Positions 1-10,095 of a stretch of 64,000 nucleotides of DNA are shown in pieces (positions within the stretch are counted from its first letter, which is position 1; every line of letters starts with the position of its first letter). Position numbers and translations under genes: made by a program. The notes beneath the pieces are model-generated. The model was not told the origin of the DNA. It ran no database searches and saw nothing but the letters and a program-made list of their open reading frames with translations. Source of the DNA: Shewanella saliphila. Its GTDB lineage: Bacteria; Pseudomonadota; Gammaproteobacteria; Enterobacterales; Shewanellaceae. The DNA is taken from the NCBI RefSeq assembly GCF_014648295.1, contig NZ_BMQV01000022.1, forward strand, positions 1 to 64,000, written 5' to 3'.

Positions 1-66
1 CGGAAAGCGATTAATCCTACCGAAAAAAAGAAAGCGGAAACCATTTCCAAGACAAGTGCTATATAA
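1..66 (+). CDS. C-terminal tail of an unidentified protein (partial)
   Basis: Reading frame 1 is open from the window edge to a TAA at 64-66 and encodes about 21 residues, strongly hydrophilic (ends KKKAETISKTSAI), which looks like a cytoplasmic C-terminal tail. It converges on upp, and a shared hairpin lies between them. The fragment is too short to name. The opposite strand is also open here and would encode a hydrophobic stretch, so the strand is not certain. Confidence 0.4.
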   Translation, partial: RKAINPTEKKKAETISKTSAI

Positions 67-91
67 AGCACCACGCTACCCCCATAAGAAA

Positions 92-121
92 AGAGCCGCT
101 CACTGTTAAGCGAGCGGCATT
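92..121 (-). terminator. Terminator of upp
   Basis: GCCGCTC and its complement GAGCGGC form a stem with a short loop (about 95-119). On the minus strand the stem is followed by a T-rich run (TCTTTTCTTA). It probably ends upp and may also serve the converging gene on the left. Confidence 0.7.
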
Positions 122-161
122 AAGCCAACTGGCTCCCATTTTTTACGGCATCATAATGGTG

Positions 162-788
162 CTATTTAGTACCAAATATCTTATCACCCGCATCACCTAA
201 ACCCGGTAAAATATAACCTTGTTCGTTAAGGCATTCATCGATTGCTGCTGTGTAAAGCTCAATATCAGGGTGCGCTTCTTCTAATGCTTTAATCCCTTCT
301 GGTGCAGCGACAAGCACTAATGCTTTAATTGAAGTACAACCGCGCTTTTTCAACAAATCGATAGTCGCAATCATTGAGCCGCCAGTGGCGAGCATAGGGT
401 CAACCACTAATGCGATACGCTCTTCTACATTACTGACGATTTTTTCAAAGTAAGGCACAGGTTGAAGCGTTTCTTCGTCACGGTAAATACCTACAACTGA
501 AATACGCGCACTAGGGATATGCTCTAATACACCGTCCATCATGCCTAAGCCCGCACGTAGAATAGGCACTACTGTGACTTTTTTACCTTTTAATTGCTCA
601 ATACTGACTGGACCATTCCAACCATCAATGGTTACGGTTTCAGTTTCAAAATCAGCTGTTGCTTCATAGGTTAATAAACTGCCCACTTCTGTGGCCAATT
701 CACGAAATCGTTTGGTGCTGATATCCGCTTCACGCATCAAACCGACTTTATGACGAACCAGTGGATGCTTAACTTCAACGACTTTCAT
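162..788 (-). CDS. upp: Uracil phosphoribosyltransferase
   Basis: Converts uracil and PRPP to UMP in the cytoplasm (pyrimidine salvage). The 208-residue length matches the family. The PRPP-binding loop is visible as [12 protein letters not shown] near residues 127-138, and the C-terminal uracil-binding region ([12 protein letters not shown]) is present. The ATG is preceded by a strong AGGAGA ribosome site on the minus strand. It is divergent from purM, so pyrimidine salvage and purine synthesis share an upstream region. No uraA permease gene follows within the window. Confidence 0.97.
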   Translation of the reverse strand: MKVVEVKHPLVRHKVGLMREADISTKRFRELATEVGSLLTYEATADFETETVTIDGWNGPVSIEQLKGKKVTVVPILRAGLGMMDGVLEHIPSARISVVGIYRDEETLQPVPYFEKIVSNVEERIALVVDPMLATGGSMIATIDLLKKRGCTSIKALVLVAAPEGIKALEEAHPDIELYTAAIDECLNEQGYILPGLGDAGDKIFGTK

Positions 789-953
789 TTCTTTCTCCTA
801 GATTTCCGACTTTTCAGGCAAATTTGACAAATGTTAGTCGATTTACCTCATCTATAAAACATAAAGTTTCAAAATTGCAGTAAATCGTGAGCTAAACCAA
901 TAAAAAATAGGCAATTCATCGTTTTCTTTTAAGGATAAAGTAAAAACATGGCT

Positions 954-981
954 TTCGACTGATGAGACAAACTGGTAGAAT
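954..981 (+). promoter_or_regulatory. Candidate sigma-70 promoter of purM
   Basis: TTCGAC (954-959) and TAGAAT (976-981) are separated by 16 bp and lie about 46 bp upstream of the chosen GTG start of purM. I could not see a clear PurR operator (ACGCAAACGTTTGC-like) in the upp-purM interval. Confidence 0.45.
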
Positions 982-1027
982 ACTGCCGCATAAAATTCCT
1001 AAAACGATGTACCCTAGAGGATCCTCC

Positions 1028-2065
1028 GTGAGCACTCCTACCCCCCTAAGTTACAAAGACGCCGGCGTTGATATCGATGCAGGTAATGCGTTAGTAAGCA
1101 ACATTAAATCTGCGGTAAAACGCACTCGCCGTCCAGAAGTTATGGGCAATTTAGGCGGTTTTGGCGCACTTTGCGAATTACCGACTAAATACAAACATCC
1201 TGTATTAGTTTCTGGTACTGATGGCGTTGGTACTAAATTACGTTTAGCCATTGATTACAAAAAGCACGACACCGTTGGTGTTGATTTAGTTGCTATGTGC
1301 GTTAATGACTTAATCGTATCTGGTGCTGAACCATTGTTCTTCCTTGACTACTATGCCACTGGCAAACTTGACGTTGAAACAGCGACCTCTGTAGTTAATG
1401 GTATTGCTGAAGGTTGTTTCCAGTCTGGTTGTGCATTAATTGGTGGTGAAACGGCTGAAATGCCTGGCATGTACGAAGGCGAAGATTACGATCTTGCAGG
1501 CTTTTGTGTAGGTGTTGCTGAAAAAGCAGACATTATCGATGGCACTAAAGTTAACGCTGGCGATGCGCTAATTGCGTTAGGTTCAAGTGGTCCTCACTCA
1601 AACGGTTACTCGTTAATTCGTAAAGTGTTAGAAGTTAGCCAAGCAGATCCTAAACAAGATCTTGCGGGTAAGCCATTAATTGACCACTTACTTGAGCCAA
1701 CAAAAATTTATGTTAAGCCATTATTAAAACTGATTGAACAATCAGAAATCCATGCAATGGCTCACATCACTGGCGGTGGCTTCTGGGAAAACATCCCTCG
1801 CGTATTACCAGACAATTGCAAAGCTGTCGTCAAAGGTGATTCTTGGAAATGGCCTGTGGTATTTGACTGGTTAATGCAAAACGGTAACATCGCTCAACAT
1901 GAAATGTACCTAACCTTTAACTGTGGTGTTGGCATGGTTATCGCGCTGCCCGCAGACAAAGTTGATGCGGCATTAGCACTGCTTAAAGCTGAAGGTGAAA
2001 ACGCATGGTTAATTGGTGAAATTGCGACTCGTCAAGATGACGAAGAGCAAGTGGAGATCATCTAA
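1028..2065 (+). CDS. purM: Phosphoribosylformylglycinamidine cyclo-ligase (AIR synthetase)
   Basis: Fifth step of purine synthesis: ATP-dependent closure of FGAM to AIR. The protein is 345 residues from the GTG at 1028, the usual length; the frame is open further upstream (to 962) but that extension is not family-like, and AGAGGA sits just before the GTG. Typical motifs are the N-terminal [13 protein letters not shown], the ATP-binding GTDGVGTKL and [11 protein letters not shown], and [13 protein letters not shown]. The stop overlaps the start of purN (TAATG), so the two form one transcription unit. Confidence 0.96.
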   Translation: MSTPTPLSYKDAGVDIDAGNALVSNIKSAVKRTRRPEVMGNLGGFGALCELPTKYKHPVLVSGTDGVGTKLRLAIDYKKHDTVGVDLVAMCVNDLIVSGAEPLFFLDYYATGKLDVETATSVVNGIAEGCFQSGCALIGGETAEMPGMYEGEDYDLAGFCVGVAEKADIIDGTKVNAGDALIALGSSGPHSNGYSLIRKVLEVSQADPKQDLAGKPLIDHLLEPTKIYVKPLLKLIEQSEIHAMAHITGGGFWENIPRVLPDNCKAVVKGDSWKWPVVFDWLMQNGNIAQHEMYLTFNCGVGMVIALPADKVDAALALLKAEGENAWLIGEIATRQDDEEQVEII

Positions 2066-2709
2066 TGAGCCAAAGCTGTCGTGTTGTTGTGCTGATTTCT
2101 GGCGCTGGCAGTAATCTTCAAGCCATTATTGATGGCTGTGATGATAACGTAAACGCTGATGTTGTCGGAGTGATCAGCAACAAACCGGATGCTTATGGTT
2201 TAATTCGCGCTCACCATAGTGAAATTGATACCAGCTGCGTTATTGCTTACAAAAACGAGTCACGTAGCGAATACGATGCTCGTTTGTTGGCGGCGATCGA
2301 CAAATACCAGCCAGATTTAATTGTACTCGCTGGATTTATGCGTATTTTAACTGATGAGTTTGTCAGCCGTTTTATTGGTAAGATGATCAATATCCATCCA
2401 TCATTATTACCAAAGTATACCGGATTAAATACCCATCAGCGCGCCATAGATGCTGGAGATAGTGAACACGGTGCCAGTGTGCATTTTGTGATCCCAGAGT
2501 TAGACTCAGGCCCTGTGATATTACAGGCTAAAGTGCCTGTTTACCCTGGTGAAGATGCTTCTGTATTAGCAGAACGTGTACACGAGCAAGAACACGCTAT
2601 ATACCCATTAGTGGTAAAGTGGTTCAGCTTAGGTCGATTAACAATGACTGACGGTAACGCGTTTTTAGATGGTGAGTTAATTGGTCCTTCAGGCTTTGCG
2701 CCTGACTAA
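2065..2709 (+). CDS. purN: Phosphoribosylglycinamide formyltransferase (GAR transformylase)
   Basis: Transfers a formyl group from 10-formyl-THF to GAR, the third purine step. It is 214 residues, as expected. The N-terminal SGAGSNLQAI loop, the catalytic Asn/His segment INIHPSLLPKY near residues 110-120, and the catalytic Asp in HFVIPELDSGPVI are all present. It overlaps purM by one base and ends at a strong terminator, so purM-purN is a two-gene operon. Confidence 0.96.
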   Translation: MSQSCRVVVLISGAGSNLQAIIDGCDDNVNADVVGVISNKPDAYGLIRAHHSEIDTSCVIAYKNESRSEYDARLLAAIDKYQPDLIVLAGFMRILTDEFVSRFIGKMINIHPSLLPKYTGLNTHQRAIDAGDSEHGASVHFVIPELDSGPVILQAKVPVYPGEDASVLAERVHEQEHAIYPLVVKWFSLGRLTMTDGNAFLDGELIGPSGFAPD

Positions 2710-2738
2710 CTTTAATTAACCTGCACGACTCAAACATA

Positions 2739-2768
2739 AAAAAACCTCGCCGCGGCGAGGTTTTTTAT
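2739..2768. terminator. Bidirectional terminator between purN and cysB
   Basis: AAAACCTCGCCGCGGCGAGGTTTT is a perfect GC-rich stem with A/T runs on both sides, placed between the converging genes purN and cysB, so it can end both transcripts. Confidence 0.9.
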
Positions 2769-2778
2769 TACGTCAGGA

Positions 2779-4075
<1,297 letters not shown>

Positions 4076-4351
4076 GGGCCTGTTGATCTTTCAAGGTTGT
4101 TTTTGCAGCGAATTGTTGACCATTATTCACATTTACAACTGCGCGGCAGAGACTTCGAGGTGTAGTTATTCTACATAAAAAGTCGATAACGCAGTAAAAA
4201 TGGCCAACAAACGCGACCCGAAGGGTTCGGCTAAAAACGTTTTACTCTTTGTTGAATGAATTTTGCTTAGATGACTAGGCATCAATCCATTCGCCTCGAT
4301 TAACACGTTTTTGACTCGAACAAAATTTAACCTGCAAAGATCAATAGTCCC
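4076..4351. mobile_element. MITE-like non-autonomous element
   Basis: The stretch is bounded by inverted ends: GGGCCTGTTGATCTTTCAAGG at the left (4076-4096) and, reversed, GGGACTATTGATCTTTGCAGG at the right (4331-4351); 19 of 23 positions match when the ends are taken to 4098 and 4329. Its ~276 bp length, lack of a transposase and a second internal dyad (TTGTTGACCATTATT near 4113 against AAAAATGGCCAACAA near 4196) fit a miniature inverted-repeat transposable element. I do not see a clear target-site duplication, so it may be old. The right end stops 19 bases before the start of the next gene. Confidence 0.7.
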
Positions 4352-4370
4352 TCGATAAAATGGAACCTTT

Positions 4371-5150
4371 ATGTCCTTAATTGTAGTATTAATTCTTATT
4401 GGTGCACTGCTATTACTCATCATTGGTTTTAGTATTGTCCAACAACAAAAAGAGCGTGCTGAAGCTGAACGCCGTATTGAAGTATCTCGTCAACGTGCCA
4501 TTATTGACGAAACCGATGCAGTGCTGTCCAACACAGGTATGGCACCATGCTCCAGCCATATTATGTTAGTGCTTTACCGCCGCATTCAAGACGCACTGGA
4601 ACAATCACTAACCCATGCTAGTGGTCAATTAAAATCAGACTATGAACGTCGCCTCGGTGATATCAAAGCACAAGTCACCACAGTGTCAAATTCACCAAGC
4701 CAAGTTCCTGCCGTCGAAAACTTTCGCTTGCCCGATAACGACAGACAAATCCTTGAATTAGTCAAAACGCTTAAAAAGCTGAAAGCGATATTGCGCGCTG
4801 AGCATAATAAAGGAAAAGTTGACCCTACAGTGTTTGCCGAAGAAGAAATGCGCATCGACAATTTGCAACTACGAATTAACGTTGAGTCGATGATAAGCCG
4901 TGCTCGTGCAGCCTGCTTTATGAAACAATATGGCTCGAGTAAACAAATGGTGACTAAAGCATTAAACACCTTACACACCATTAAAGCGCAAACCCCAAAC
5001 GACCCATTTATTGCACGTAAAGTTGATGAAGCAAAGCAATTACTCGATGAAATTATGGGCGCGCAACGTCGTACAGAACCAAGTACGCCAGCACCGAAAA
5101 AAGAAGGTGATGATATCGACATGCTGTTTCAGCCTAAAAAGAAATGGTAA
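4371..5150 (+). CDS. Membrane-anchored coiled-coil protein of unknown function
   Basis: I do not recognise a characterised family, though similar proteins seem to be conserved in Shewanella. It is 259 residues. An N-terminal membrane segment (about residues 3-24, IVVLILIGALLLLIIGFSIV) is followed by a charged helical region rich in Lys, Glu and Arg (about 26-45), then a mostly helical cytoplasmic part including a second charged stretch near 125-165. The last residues (DDIDMLFQPKKKW) look like a conserved tail after a Pro/Thr-rich linker. The MITE-like element ends 19 bases before its ATG, so promoter and leader are likely shared with that repeat. A terminator follows. Confidence 0.75.
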   Translation: MSLIVVLILIGALLLLIIGFSIVQQQKERAEAERRIEVSRQRAIIDETDAVLSNTGMAPCSSHIMLVLYRRIQDALEQSLTHASGQLKSDYERRLGDIKAQVTTVSNSPSQVPAVENFRLPDNDRQILELVKTLKKLKAILRAEHNKGKVDPTVFAEEEMRIDNLQLRINVESMISRARAACFMKQYGSSKQMVTKALNTLHTIKAQTPNDPFIARKVDEAKQLLDEIMGAQRRTEPSTPAPKKEGDDIDMLFQPKKKW

Positions 5151-5184
5151 TGGCGTTCACCTCCATCTGTTTGTCATCTAATTA

Positions 5185-5206
5185 GCCTCGTTAAGAGGCT
5201 TTTTTG
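5185..5206 (+). terminator. Intrinsic terminator
   Basis: GCCTC-GTTAA-GAGGC stem followed by TTTTTTG, 34 bases after the stop of the preceding gene. Confidence 0.85.
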
Positions 5207-5285
5207 TACCCTCTGTTCGCATTCATCGCCCTTCACAACAATCTTTCGCAATCATTATTTGATCATTTCTGTTTCACTGCTAAAA

Positions 5286-5305
5286 TACTGTCTATTTATA
5301 CAGTG
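5286..5305. promoter_or_regulatory. LexA (SOS) box of umuDC
   Basis: CTGT (5288-5291), eight AT-rich bases, then ACAG (5300-5303) gives the canonical CTGT-N8-ACAG operator with flanking TA/TG close to the Escherichia coli consensus. It lies about 44 bases upstream of the umuD ATG, the expected place for LexA repression. Confidence 0.93.
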
Positions 5306-5348
5306 TTATTGTTTACACAATGCAATTATGTGATGGCTTGGTGCAGAT

Positions 5349-5756
5349 ATGAAAGTGATCCCGATATACATAGCTGGCGGCATTAGCGGTTTTGAGTCGC
5401 CTGCGGCAGAATACCAACAAAGACCATTAAGCCTAGATGAGCTACTGATTACGCACCCAAGTGCAACGTTTATTGGTAAAGTTCAGGGTGATTCGATGAC
5501 AGGCATTGGTATTTTTGATGGTGACTTAGTCATTGTTGACCGCAGTTGCTCTATTAAAAATGGTCAAGTGATTGTCGCCAATCTTAATGGCGAATTCGTG
5601 TGTAAAATGATCGACCTTAAGCGGCGATTATTGCTCTCCTCAAACGATGCTTACCCCGATGTTGTGATTAATCAATATGATGATTTTAGTATCGAAGGCT
5701 GTGTAGTTTATTCAATACGATGCCATGATGAGGCAATTAACTTATGTTCGCGCTAG
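5349..5756 (+). CDS. umuD: UmuD, RecA-activated S24 peptidase-like subunit of DNA polymerase V
   Basis: UmuD self-cleaves on the RecA filament to UmuD', which joins UmuC in translesion synthesis. The protein is 135 residues, about four shorter than E. coli UmuD. The nucleophile Ser49 (GDSM) and general base Lys86 (FVCKM) are 37 residues apart, as in E. coli (60/97). By the same offset the cleavage bond is Ser13-Gly14, whereas most UmuD proteins have Cys-Gly or Ala-Gly. The arm before the bond is only 13 residues; an in-frame TGA at 5331 rules out a longer start. It overlaps umuC by 13 bases. Confidence 0.95.
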   Translation: MKVIPIYIAGGISGFESPAAEYQQRPLSLDELLITHPSATFIGKVQGDSMTGIGIFDGDLVIVDRSCSIKNGQVIVANLNGEFVCKMIDLKRRLLLSSNDAYPDVVINQYDDFSIEGCVVYSIRCHDEAINLCSR

Positions 5757-7000
5757 TCGATGCAACCTCGTACTATTGTAGTGCAGAACAGGTATTTAGG
5801 CCTGAATGGCGTCATCGTCCGGTGATTGTATTGTCCAATAATGATGGTTGTGTGGTGGCCGCAAATCGTCTCGCAATTGAATTAGGGGTGCCCAAATTTA
5901 AGCCTTATTTTCAAATTGCCAACCTTTGTCGCCAACATCAAGTCGTCGTGCTATCCAGCAATTATGAGTTGTACGCAGACCTATCCGCCAAGATGATGCA
6001 AGTGATTGGCCGTTTTGCCCCAGAGCAACATATTTATAGTATTGATGAGTCCTTTTTATCTTTTAAACATTGCCAACAAGCGATTCCCTGCTTGGCCACT
6101 CATGCAAGACTCATTAGGCAAACCGTTTGGCAATATACTCGGCTGCCGGTGTGTGTGGGTATAGGGCCAACATTAACCCTCGCAAAAGTGGCCAACAAAG
6201 CCGCTAAATTATCAGCATCATCGGGTGGGGTTTGCGTTATCGATAATGACGTCGTGCGCCAAGCAACACTAGCCTCGCTGTCTGTAAGCGATGTCTGGGG
6301 AATTGGCCGTAAAACCGCTGCCAAGTTAACCCTAATGAACATCAATACCGCCTGGGAGCTAGCAAACACCTCTCCGACTATGATGCGTAAGCAATTTAGC
6401 ATTGAAATAGAGCGTACCATTCGTGAACTTAATGGCGTGGTATGTAAACAATGGGATGAAGCCAAAGCCGACAAACAACAAATATTTTCAACCCGCAGCG
6501 TCGGTGAACGAATTACCGATATCGACAGCTTGCACCAGGCGTTGTGCATGCATATCTCTATCGCGGCTGCCAAAGCCAGAAAACAGCAATCATTATGCAA
6601 GGTAATGATGTTATTCGCCCATAACTCACCTCATGATAATTACCCGCAAAGTTTTAAAGTGAATGTTAACTTTACCTGTGCCACGCACTGTAGCGCCGAA
6701 ATGACCCATGCTGCATCAGCAGTAATCCAACAGCTGTATCGTCCCGGTGTTCATTATTACAAAGTGGGCGTCGGCTTACTTGACTTAGTCAGTAGCCAGC
6801 ATCAACAACTAGACTTATTTAATGCTAGCAAAGCGAAGCCACAATTGATGCAGGTGCTCGATAACATCAATCACCGTTATGGCAGCGACACCCTATTTTT
6901 AGGTGCGCAAGGAGCACAACAAAAATGGGCAATGCATCGCGATTTTTTAACGCCACAGTACACCACTGATTGGCGCCATATTCCGATTATTCACTGTTAG
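5744..7000 (+). CDS. umuC: UmuC, Y-family DNA polymerase V catalytic subunit
   Basis: Error-prone polymerase that copies past DNA lesions with UmuD'2 and RecA. It is 418 residues (E. coli 422). The catalytic carboxylates are in MFALVDAT (Asp6) and IYSIDESF. The steric-gate/finger region contains VLSNNDGCVVAANR and SSNYELYADLS, and a helix-hairpin-helix segment includes VWGIGRKTAAKL. Near the C-terminus QLDLF matches the beta-clamp binding motif. It is translationally overlapped with umuD under the LexA box and converges on topA. Confidence 0.96.
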   Translation: MFALVDATSYYCSAEQVFRPEWRHRPVIVLSNNDGCVVAANRLAIELGVPKFKPYFQIANLCRQHQVVVLSSNYELYADLSAKMMQVIGRFAPEQHIYSIDESFLSFKHCQQAIPCLATHARLIRQTVWQYTRLPVCVGIGPTLTLAKVANKAAKLSASSGGVCVIDNDVVRQATLASLSVSDVWGIGRKTAAKLTLMNINTAWELANTSPTMMRKQFSIEIERTIRELNGVVCKQWDEAKADKQQIFSTRSVGERITDIDSLHQALCMHISIAAAKARKQQSLCKVMMLFAHNSPHDNYPQSFKVNVNFTCATHCSAEMTHAASAVIQQLYRPGVHYYKVGVGLLDLVSSQHQQLDLFNASKAKPQLMQVLDNINHRYGSDTLFLGAQGAQQKWAMHRDFLTPQYTTDWRHIPIIHC

Positions 7001-7026
7001 TTAATTTATTTATTAAATAGCAGGCA

Positions 7027-7059
7027 TAAAAAAGCGCTACCCGCAGGTAACGCTATTTT
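7027..7059. terminator. Terminator between umuC and topA
   Basis: AGCGCTACC-CGCA-GGTAACGCT forms a stem with one mismatch. It has an A-run on the left, which gives U-run termination for topA on the minus strand, and ATTTT on the right for umuC. Confidence 0.75.
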
Positions 7060-7073
7060 GATTGAAGTAAAAA

Positions 7074-9713
7074 TTACTTCTTAGCTTTTTTCTTGGTCGT
7101 TTCACTCACCCATTTGCCGTTAACAAACTTAGAAGACCAACCCGTTGCTTTGCCGTCAACTTCAGTCGCAACGTATTGCTCTTTAGTTTTACGGCTGAAT
7201 TTAACAGCGGCTTTGTTACCGTCATCATCTTCAACAGGTGCATCTGCAAGGTAAGCGTACTTAGGCCATAACAGTTCGCGATACTTAACCAGTTCTTCCA
7301 CTAAAGGCGCACGTGTTTCGCGTGATTTAGGGAAAGTACTTGCCGCTAAAAATATACCTGCTGCACCATCTCTTAACACAAAATGGGCATCTGACTTAGT
7401 ACATTTTAATTCTGGCAGGTAAATAGGATCTTCTTTTGGAGGTGCAGCTTCACCGTTTTTCAACAGTTTACGGGTGTTTTTACACTCGCTATTAGTGCAA
7501 CCAAAATATTTACCAAAACGGCCATTTTTAAGTTCCATATCATTGCCGCAACGATCGCACTCAATGATAGGGCCTTCATAACCTTTAATTTTGAACTGGC
7601 CAGCTTCGACTTCATAACCGTCACATGATGGGTTATTGCCACACACATGCAGTTTACGAGACTCATCAATGAGGTAACTGTCCATTGCTGTGCCACACTT
7701 GCCACAACGATGTTTAGCGCGTAATGCTTCTGTTTCACCATCTTCGTTATCGCTAACCGCTTCTTCACCAGGGGTTAAGTTAAGCGTGGTTTTACAACGC
7801 TCTTTAGGCGGCAATGCATAACCTGAACAGCCTAAGAATACCCCAGTAGAGCCGGTACGGATCCCCATTGGACGACCACATGTTGGGCATTTAATGTCTT
7901 CTGTTAACACCATCTCATTCGGGCGCATACCGCCCTCACTTGGGTCTAACTCAGCCAACAACAGTTGTTTGGTAAAGTCACCGTAAAAACCGTCGAGTAC
8001 TTTTTTCCAATCCAACTTACCTTGAGCAACATCATCTAATGTTTGCTCCATGCTGGCGGTAAAATCGTAACTCATTAAATCTTTAAAGCTGTCAACTAAA
8101 CGTTCGCTAACAATCTCGCCCATTTTCTCGGCGAAGAAACGGCGGTTATCCACTTTCACATAGCCACGGTCTTGAATGGTCGAAATAATCGTTGCATAAG
8201 TCGATGGACGACCAATGCCACGTTTTTCAAGTTCTTTAACTAATGATGCTTCGCTGTAACGTGCTGGCGGCTTGGTAAAGTGCTGCTTTGGCAGTAACTT
8301 ATCAAGTGTTAGCTTGTCGCCCTTCTCAACCACTGGCAAGGTGTTATCATCATCGTTTTTCTTACCCATTGGTGGTTGCACACGAGTCCAACCATCAAAA
8401 CGTAACGTACGGCCACTGGCTTTTAACTCATAATCACCTGCGGTAACCGTTAATCGCGTCGCATCGTATTGTGCTGGTGTCATTTGACAAGCAACAAACT
8501 GACGCCAAATAAGCTCATACAAACGCTGAGCGTCACGTTCCATATCGGTCAGTGATGCAGACTGCACTGCAACGTTTGACGGTCTAATCGCTTCGTGAGC
8601 CTCTTGTGCGCCTTCTTTGCTGCCATAACGAATAGGATCGGCAGGCAAATACTTAGCACCAAACTCAGAGCCAATCATTTCACGGACATTTTCGACCGCT
8701 TCTTGGCTTAAGTTTGTTGAGTCGGTACGCATATAAGTAATATGCCCGGCTTCATACAAACGTTGCGCCATCATCATTGTTTTCTTCACACCAAAACTCA
8801 GACGCGTACTCGCCGCTTGTTGCAGTGTAGAGGTAATAAAGGGGGCTGAAGGTTTGCTTGACGTTGCTTTGTCTTCACGAGCTGAAACCACAAACGTTTC
8901 ATTACGTAGCGCATCAACTGCAACTTGAGCTTGCGCTTCATTAATCGGTTCAAATGCTGCAGATTGATATTTCATCACCTGCATTTTTAAACTTTGCGCT
9001 TTAGTGGTATTTAAATCGGCATGAATATCCCAAAACTCTTCAGGAACAAATGCCTTAATTTCACTTTCACGCTCAACCACTAAGCGTACAGCAACCGATT
9101 GTACACGACCGGCAGATAATCCACGGGCCACCTTTTTCCATAATAATGGCGACACCATAAAGCCAACGACGCGGTCTAAAAAGCGGCGCGCTTGTTGAGC
9201 ATTAACCATGTTGGTATCAAGTACCGACGGTTTGCTAAAGGCATCTTGAATGGCTGTTTTGGTAATTTCGTTAAATACCACACGTTGATACCGCGAAGCG
9301 TCGCCACCAATGATTTCCTGTAAATGCCAGGCAATGGCTTCCCCTTCACGGTCCAAATCCGTTGCGAGATAGATTTGGTCAGCTGACTCAGCTAAGGTTT
9401 TGAGTTCTTTAACGACTTTCTCTTTGCCAGGTAAAATTTGGTACTTAGCAGCCCAACCTTTATCTGGGTTGACGCCCATGCGCGCCACAAGTGCTTGTTT
9501 GTCTCTGATTAGCTTGTATTTAGCTTTTTCTTCAGGTGACATTTTTCTGACTTCAGCCGCGGTTTTAGTCGCGGTTGTACCGTCAGAAGTAGACGAAGTC
9601 GGTAAGTCACGGATGTGACCTACACTCGACTTCACGATGAAATCTTTACCAAGATATTTATTAATTGTCTTGGCTTTGGCCGGCGATTCGACAATAACTA
9701 GCGATTTACCCAT
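7074..9713 (-). CDS. topA: DNA topoisomerase I (type IA)
   Basis: Relaxes negative supercoils through a single-strand break. The Toprim domain opens the protein ([14 protein letters not shown]) and contains the [12 protein letters not shown] acidic motif. The active-site tyrosine is Tyr327 in [10 protein letters not shown]. Three four-cysteine zinc ribbons follow near residues 600-750 (CPTCGR, CGKCGT, CDRCGN with their partner cysteines), then a basic C-terminal tail. I start at the ATG at 9713 because [13 protein letters not shown] is the conserved family start; the frame is open 16 codons upstream to 9761. This gives 879 residues, close to E. coli TopA. Confidence 0.95.
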   Translation of the reverse strand: MGKSLVIVESPAKAKTINKYLGKDFIVKSSVGHIRDLPTSSTSDGTTATKTAAEVRKMSPEEKAKYKLIRDKQALVARMGVNPDKGWAAKYQILPGKEKVVKELKTLAESADQIYLATDLDREGEAIAWHLQEIIGGDASRYQRVVFNEITKTAIQDAFSKPSVLDTNMVNAQQARRFLDRVVGFMVSPLLWKKVARGLSAGRVQSVAVRLVVERESEIKAFVPEEFWDIHADLNTTKAQSLKMQVMKYQSAAFEPINEAQAQVAVDALRNETFVVSAREDKATSSKPSAPFITSTLQQAASTRLSFGVKKTMMMAQRLYEAGHITYMRTDSTNLSQEAVENVREMIGSEFGAKYLPADPIRYGSKEGAQEAHEAIRPSNVAVQSASLTDMERDAQRLYELIWRQFVACQMTPAQYDATRLTVTAGDYELKASGRTLRFDGWTRVQPPMGKKNDDDNTLPVVEKGDKLTLDKLLPKQHFTKPPARYSEASLVKELEKRGIGRPSTYATIISTIQDRGYVKVDNRRFFAEKMGEIVSERLVDSFKDLMSYDFTASMEQTLDDVAQGKLDWKKVLDGFYGDFTKQLLLAELDPSEGGMRPNEMVLTEDIKCPTCGRPMGIRTGSTGVFLGCSGYALPPKERCKTTLNLTPGEEAVSDNEDGETEALRAKHRCGKCGTAMDSYLIDESRKLHVCGNNPSCDGYEVEAGQFKIKGYEGPIIECDRCGNDMELKNGRFGKYFGCTNSECKNTRKLLKNGEAAPPKEDPIYLPELKCTKSDAHFVLRDGAAGIFLAASTFPKSRETRAPLVEELVKYRELLWPKYAYLADAPVEDDDGNKAAVKFSRKTKEQYVATEVDGKATGWSSKFVNGKWVSETTKKKAKK

Positions 9714-10095
9714 AGTTTTATTTGCGCCAAAAAGTCTCAGAATATAGAAAATTGGTTCCATATATAGAGGGTTGAGACAATAGTTTCAAGTTAATCCCTC
9801 TTTTATATAGGTTGTTAAGTCATTTTTTAAACAATAATAAAAAATGTAAAAAATAATATGCGTTTTTTAAACGTAATTTTTCACTTAATGATACTTCGGA
9901 GCATCTTCAGTGCATTTTTAGTCATTTAAGCGTGTTTATGTGAATTTAGCACACCTTGTTAACCCTTATAGCTTCAGTATACTGACGTTAAATTAGCGTT
10001 AACTGACATGAGTAATCACGTTTCCTTTTTTATAAGTAACACAAAAAAGTGTAACTACAATAATAATTATTCACAAAATTTCTCAAGGATCACGA
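9714..10095. other. Intergenic region between topA and astB
   Basis: About 380 bases of very AT-rich DNA separating divergent genes. It must hold both promoters. Apart from the ArgR-like site near its right end I see no gene, RNA or strong hairpin. Confidence 0.5.
10058..10075. promoter_or_regulatory. Candidate ArgR box upstream of astB
   Basis: The sequence ending in AATTATTCACA resembles the ARG box (TGAAT-N4-ATTCA): the right half is exact and the left half keeps AAT. It lies about 20 bases before the astB ATG. Control of arginine catabolism by ArgR is known in enteric bacteria; its role here is an inference from one imperfect site. Confidence 0.35.

Noticed and set aside
1-90. Minus-strand hydrophobic frame at the left edge
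   Set aside because: The plus-strand frame 1 ends at 66 with a typical hydrophilic tail and would converge on upp properly; the minus reading has no ribosome site I trust.
4166-4423. 85-residue minus-strand open frame over the repeat
   Set aside because: It lies mostly in the MITE-like element and its beginning overlaps the start of the 4371 gene; no ribosome site and no recognisable protein.
5204-5386. 60-residue frame across the umuD promoter
   Set aside because: It covers the LexA box and overlaps umuD in another frame; chance frame.
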